From Agapetus fuscipes (lineage: Eukaryota; Arthropoda; Insecta; Trichoptera; Glossosomatidae): 64,000 bases of DNA. The position numbers and the translations under genes were made by a program. The DNA lies in assembly GCA_951799405.1 (NCBI GenBank), contig OX637334.1:9300001-9364000 (forward strand), read 5' to 3'. Numbering within the stretch: position 1 is the stretch's first letter; every line of letters begins with the position of its first letter. The notes under the pieces were generated by a model. It was given only the letters and a program-made list of their open reading frames with translations, was not told the DNA's origin and did not search any database. Of the stretch, positions 62,620 through 64,000 are shown piece by piece.

Positions 62620-62720
62620 ATACGTGTGTGTGTGACCCAGAGGCGGACTGGGGCGGATCGATACGGCGGCCCCGAAGCCTTGGGCGAGCGAGCGGGAAGT
62701 CACTGGCCCAATGCGGACCT
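62620..62720. other. Short GC-rich patch
   Basis: GTGTGTGTGACCCAGAGG, CGGACTGGGGCGGATCG and CCTTGGGCGAGCGAGCGGG contrast with AT-rich flanks. No gene seen. Confidence 0.4.
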
Positions 62721-62904
62721 GCATTTTCATTATTTATTGCCTTTATTGTATTTAAACAAAGGATTTGCAATTTCATTAAAAAAAAACATTTTATTTAAAA
62801 TATTTAGTACTACAATTTTTTTTAAAGAGTGGATAGTTGGCCTCATACCGAAGTGTGAAAAAAAAGTTTAATTCTTGAAATATGTAACTAACTTATTCAG
62901 CCCA

Positions 62905-63140
62905 TAGATCATCTGGTAGTCTGATTGCATTCCATGCCGAGGGCTAAGGTTCTGCCCCATCGAAGATGTCGCATAGGGTTCTCTTTCAGTTTTTACTTCA
63001 GTTTTATTTCAATAAATAGCCGGCAAGGTTTACTTAGCCTTTATATAAATAAGAGAATAAGCTAGCCCATCTGGGTAACTTTCAATTACACTGAACTGTT
63101 TGGTAACTTAACTGTAAAAATAAAAAGGTTCCACAGCTAC
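62905..63140 (+). repeat. SINE B copy, diverged
   Basis: ATAGATCATCTGGTAGTCTG, GCATTCCATGCCGAGGGC, AATAGCCGGCAAGGTTTACT and AAAAAGGTTCCACAGCT. Confidence 0.65.
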
Positions 63141-63484
63141 AATTTCAGGTACAATGATGATTAAGGATATTTTGTGATTTTTTGACATTTCTTTTGTTTT
63201 TAGTTGTTTTCCATCGTCATTTCTTTTCAGTTTTAAGTAGTAATCTCCTTGCGCTAGGTATCTATTTGAATCCATTGAAACTCTCAAGAGAGTCAAAGCT
63301 TTGCACACTGTGTTCGTTGCATGTTGCACAGTCTCTCAGCTGTTATTCTCTCTTCTGGAGCTTCATTTATCCTTGAATATTTGAAAGTTTTGAGCACCTT
63401 CGCCAGCGCCAAATGTAAACGAAATCTCTTATTCATCCAGAAAGTGCATCCAGAACTCCGAGTATAAAACATTACGATCATACT

Positions 63485-63560
63485 GCACCGTAGCGTTTTA
63501 CCAAAAAAATTAGAGAAACTAAAAAAGCGCCTAGGTTCCATATATTTTTGTAATGAATTG
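63485..63560. repeat. Family C fold-back fragment
   Basis: GTAGCGTTTTACCAAAAAAA, AAAAAAGCGCCTAGGTTCC and ATATATTTTTGTAATG. 63141-63484 has no recognised feature. Confidence 0.5.
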
Positions 63561-63639
63561 TAATTTAAAAAAAGAAAAATCTCTTTTTTTTTTTGATAGA
63601 CAATGCTCTAGTTGACGCTTTTTTTTATCATCCGACGTT

Positions 63640-63760
63640 TCCTTGAGAATGCTTTCTGCTCGTGAAAACGAAAAGTCAGCAGATAAAAAAGCTGCAAATA
63701 GACCATGGTCAATAAAAGCATTTGTTATACACCGGCCATGTAAATGAAAGTGAAAGTTCA
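63640..63760 (+). repeat. Half copy of family J
   Basis: GAGAATGCTTTCTGCTCGTG, AAAACGAAAAGTCAGCAGAT, AAAGCTGCAAATAGACCATG and GGCCATGTAAATGAAAG match the right arm and right flank of 27818-28170. Confidence 0.7.
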
Positions 63761-63784
63761 GAACTCGATTTGTAATTAGTTCCT

Positions 63785-63965
63785 TCACTTTTATGTTCGT
63801 ACGGGTTAGACCATCCTTACTGCAAAAAACGGTTCACTTTACCAATATCATTTCTGTTTCAGGTAAGGTCGGCAAAAGTTGCAGGGCATATGCTCATTTG
63901 AGGTAGTAAGTCCACAAGTGGCATATGTGAGCGCGAACTAATTTTATGTGTCTGATTGGGGTGAC
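63785..63965 (+). repeat. Module A copy, diverged
   Basis: GGTTAGACCATCCTTACTGC, GGTTCACTTTACCAATATCA, CTGTTTCAGGTAAGGTCGGC, GTTGCAGGGCATATG and GCATATGTGAGCGCGAACT. Confidence 0.7.
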
Positions 63966-63969
63966 GCTG

Positions 63970-64000
63970 AAAAAGCACTACTAAGCTACACATTTAGTGC
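63970..64000 (-). repeat. Start of a SINE B copy at the window edge
   Basis: CACTACTAAGCTACACATTT then AGTGC is the minus-strand end of B; the copy continues beyond the window. Confidence 0.55.

Overview
The window looks like repeat-rich, AT-rich euchromatin from an arthropod, most probably an insect. It has no bacterial-style operons. It carries BEL/Pao and Gypsy-like LTR retrotransposons, RTE-, CR1/L2- and Jockey-like LINEs, tRNA-headed SINEs and many fold-back (MITE-like) elements. Two primer-binding sites match the 3' ends of insect tRNA-Tyr and tRNA-Lys as I remember them. I cannot assign a species. I found no convincing host protein-coding gene, rRNA gene or intact tRNA gene; the recognisable coding sequence is transposon-derived.

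Layout. 1-6 kb: scattered SINEs and fold-backs and a Jockey-like LINE tail (3541-3985). 6052-8165: a compact 2.1-kb LTR element on the minus strand whose 252-bp LTRs differ at one base and whose only clear ORF (160 aa) ends like a Gypsy-type integrase. 8-13.8 kb: SINE and LINE-tail debris. 13787-21066: a LINE 3' end split by a complete, apparently very young BEL/Pao element (14185-20703) with identical 407-bp LTRs, a 5-bp target duplication and an intact 1712-aa polyprotein. 21-32 kb: fold-backs and SINEs. 32158-35535: an apparently full-length RTE-type LINE with an intact 1001-aa endonuclease/reverse transcriptase. A nearly identical 5'-truncated copy lies at 47431-49052, a diverged one at 41783-42620, and decayed ones at 38860-39275 and 54060-54292. 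35.5-55 kb: CR1-like and other LINE tails, SINEs, tandem repeats and perfect hairpins. 56052-57777: a tandem array of the RTE tail module whose last copy contains a 16-bp minisatellite. 58-64 kb: a Helitron-like terminus and further SINE/LINE tails.

Repeat names used below. A: the ~250-bp module at the 3' end of the RTE LINE, ending in GATTATA/GATTTA-type repeats; more than 30 copies or fragments, many starting at the same 5' point, so it behaves like a SINE. A2: a diverged subfamily of A. B: a ~320-bp tRNA-headed SINE. D: a second tRNA-headed SINE whose tail matches the CR1-like LINE tail. C, F, G, H, J, K: fold-back or short repeat families. L and M: two other LINE families known here only from C-terminal coding tails.

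How the parts work together. The intact RTE ORF is the plausible source of the machinery that moves A. The CR1-like LINE is the likely partner of D. The BEL element is self-sufficient. The compact LTR element would need an autonomous relative. All boundaries and identities were read by eye; copy edges are good to about 5-20 bp unless a terminal motif or target duplication fixes them.
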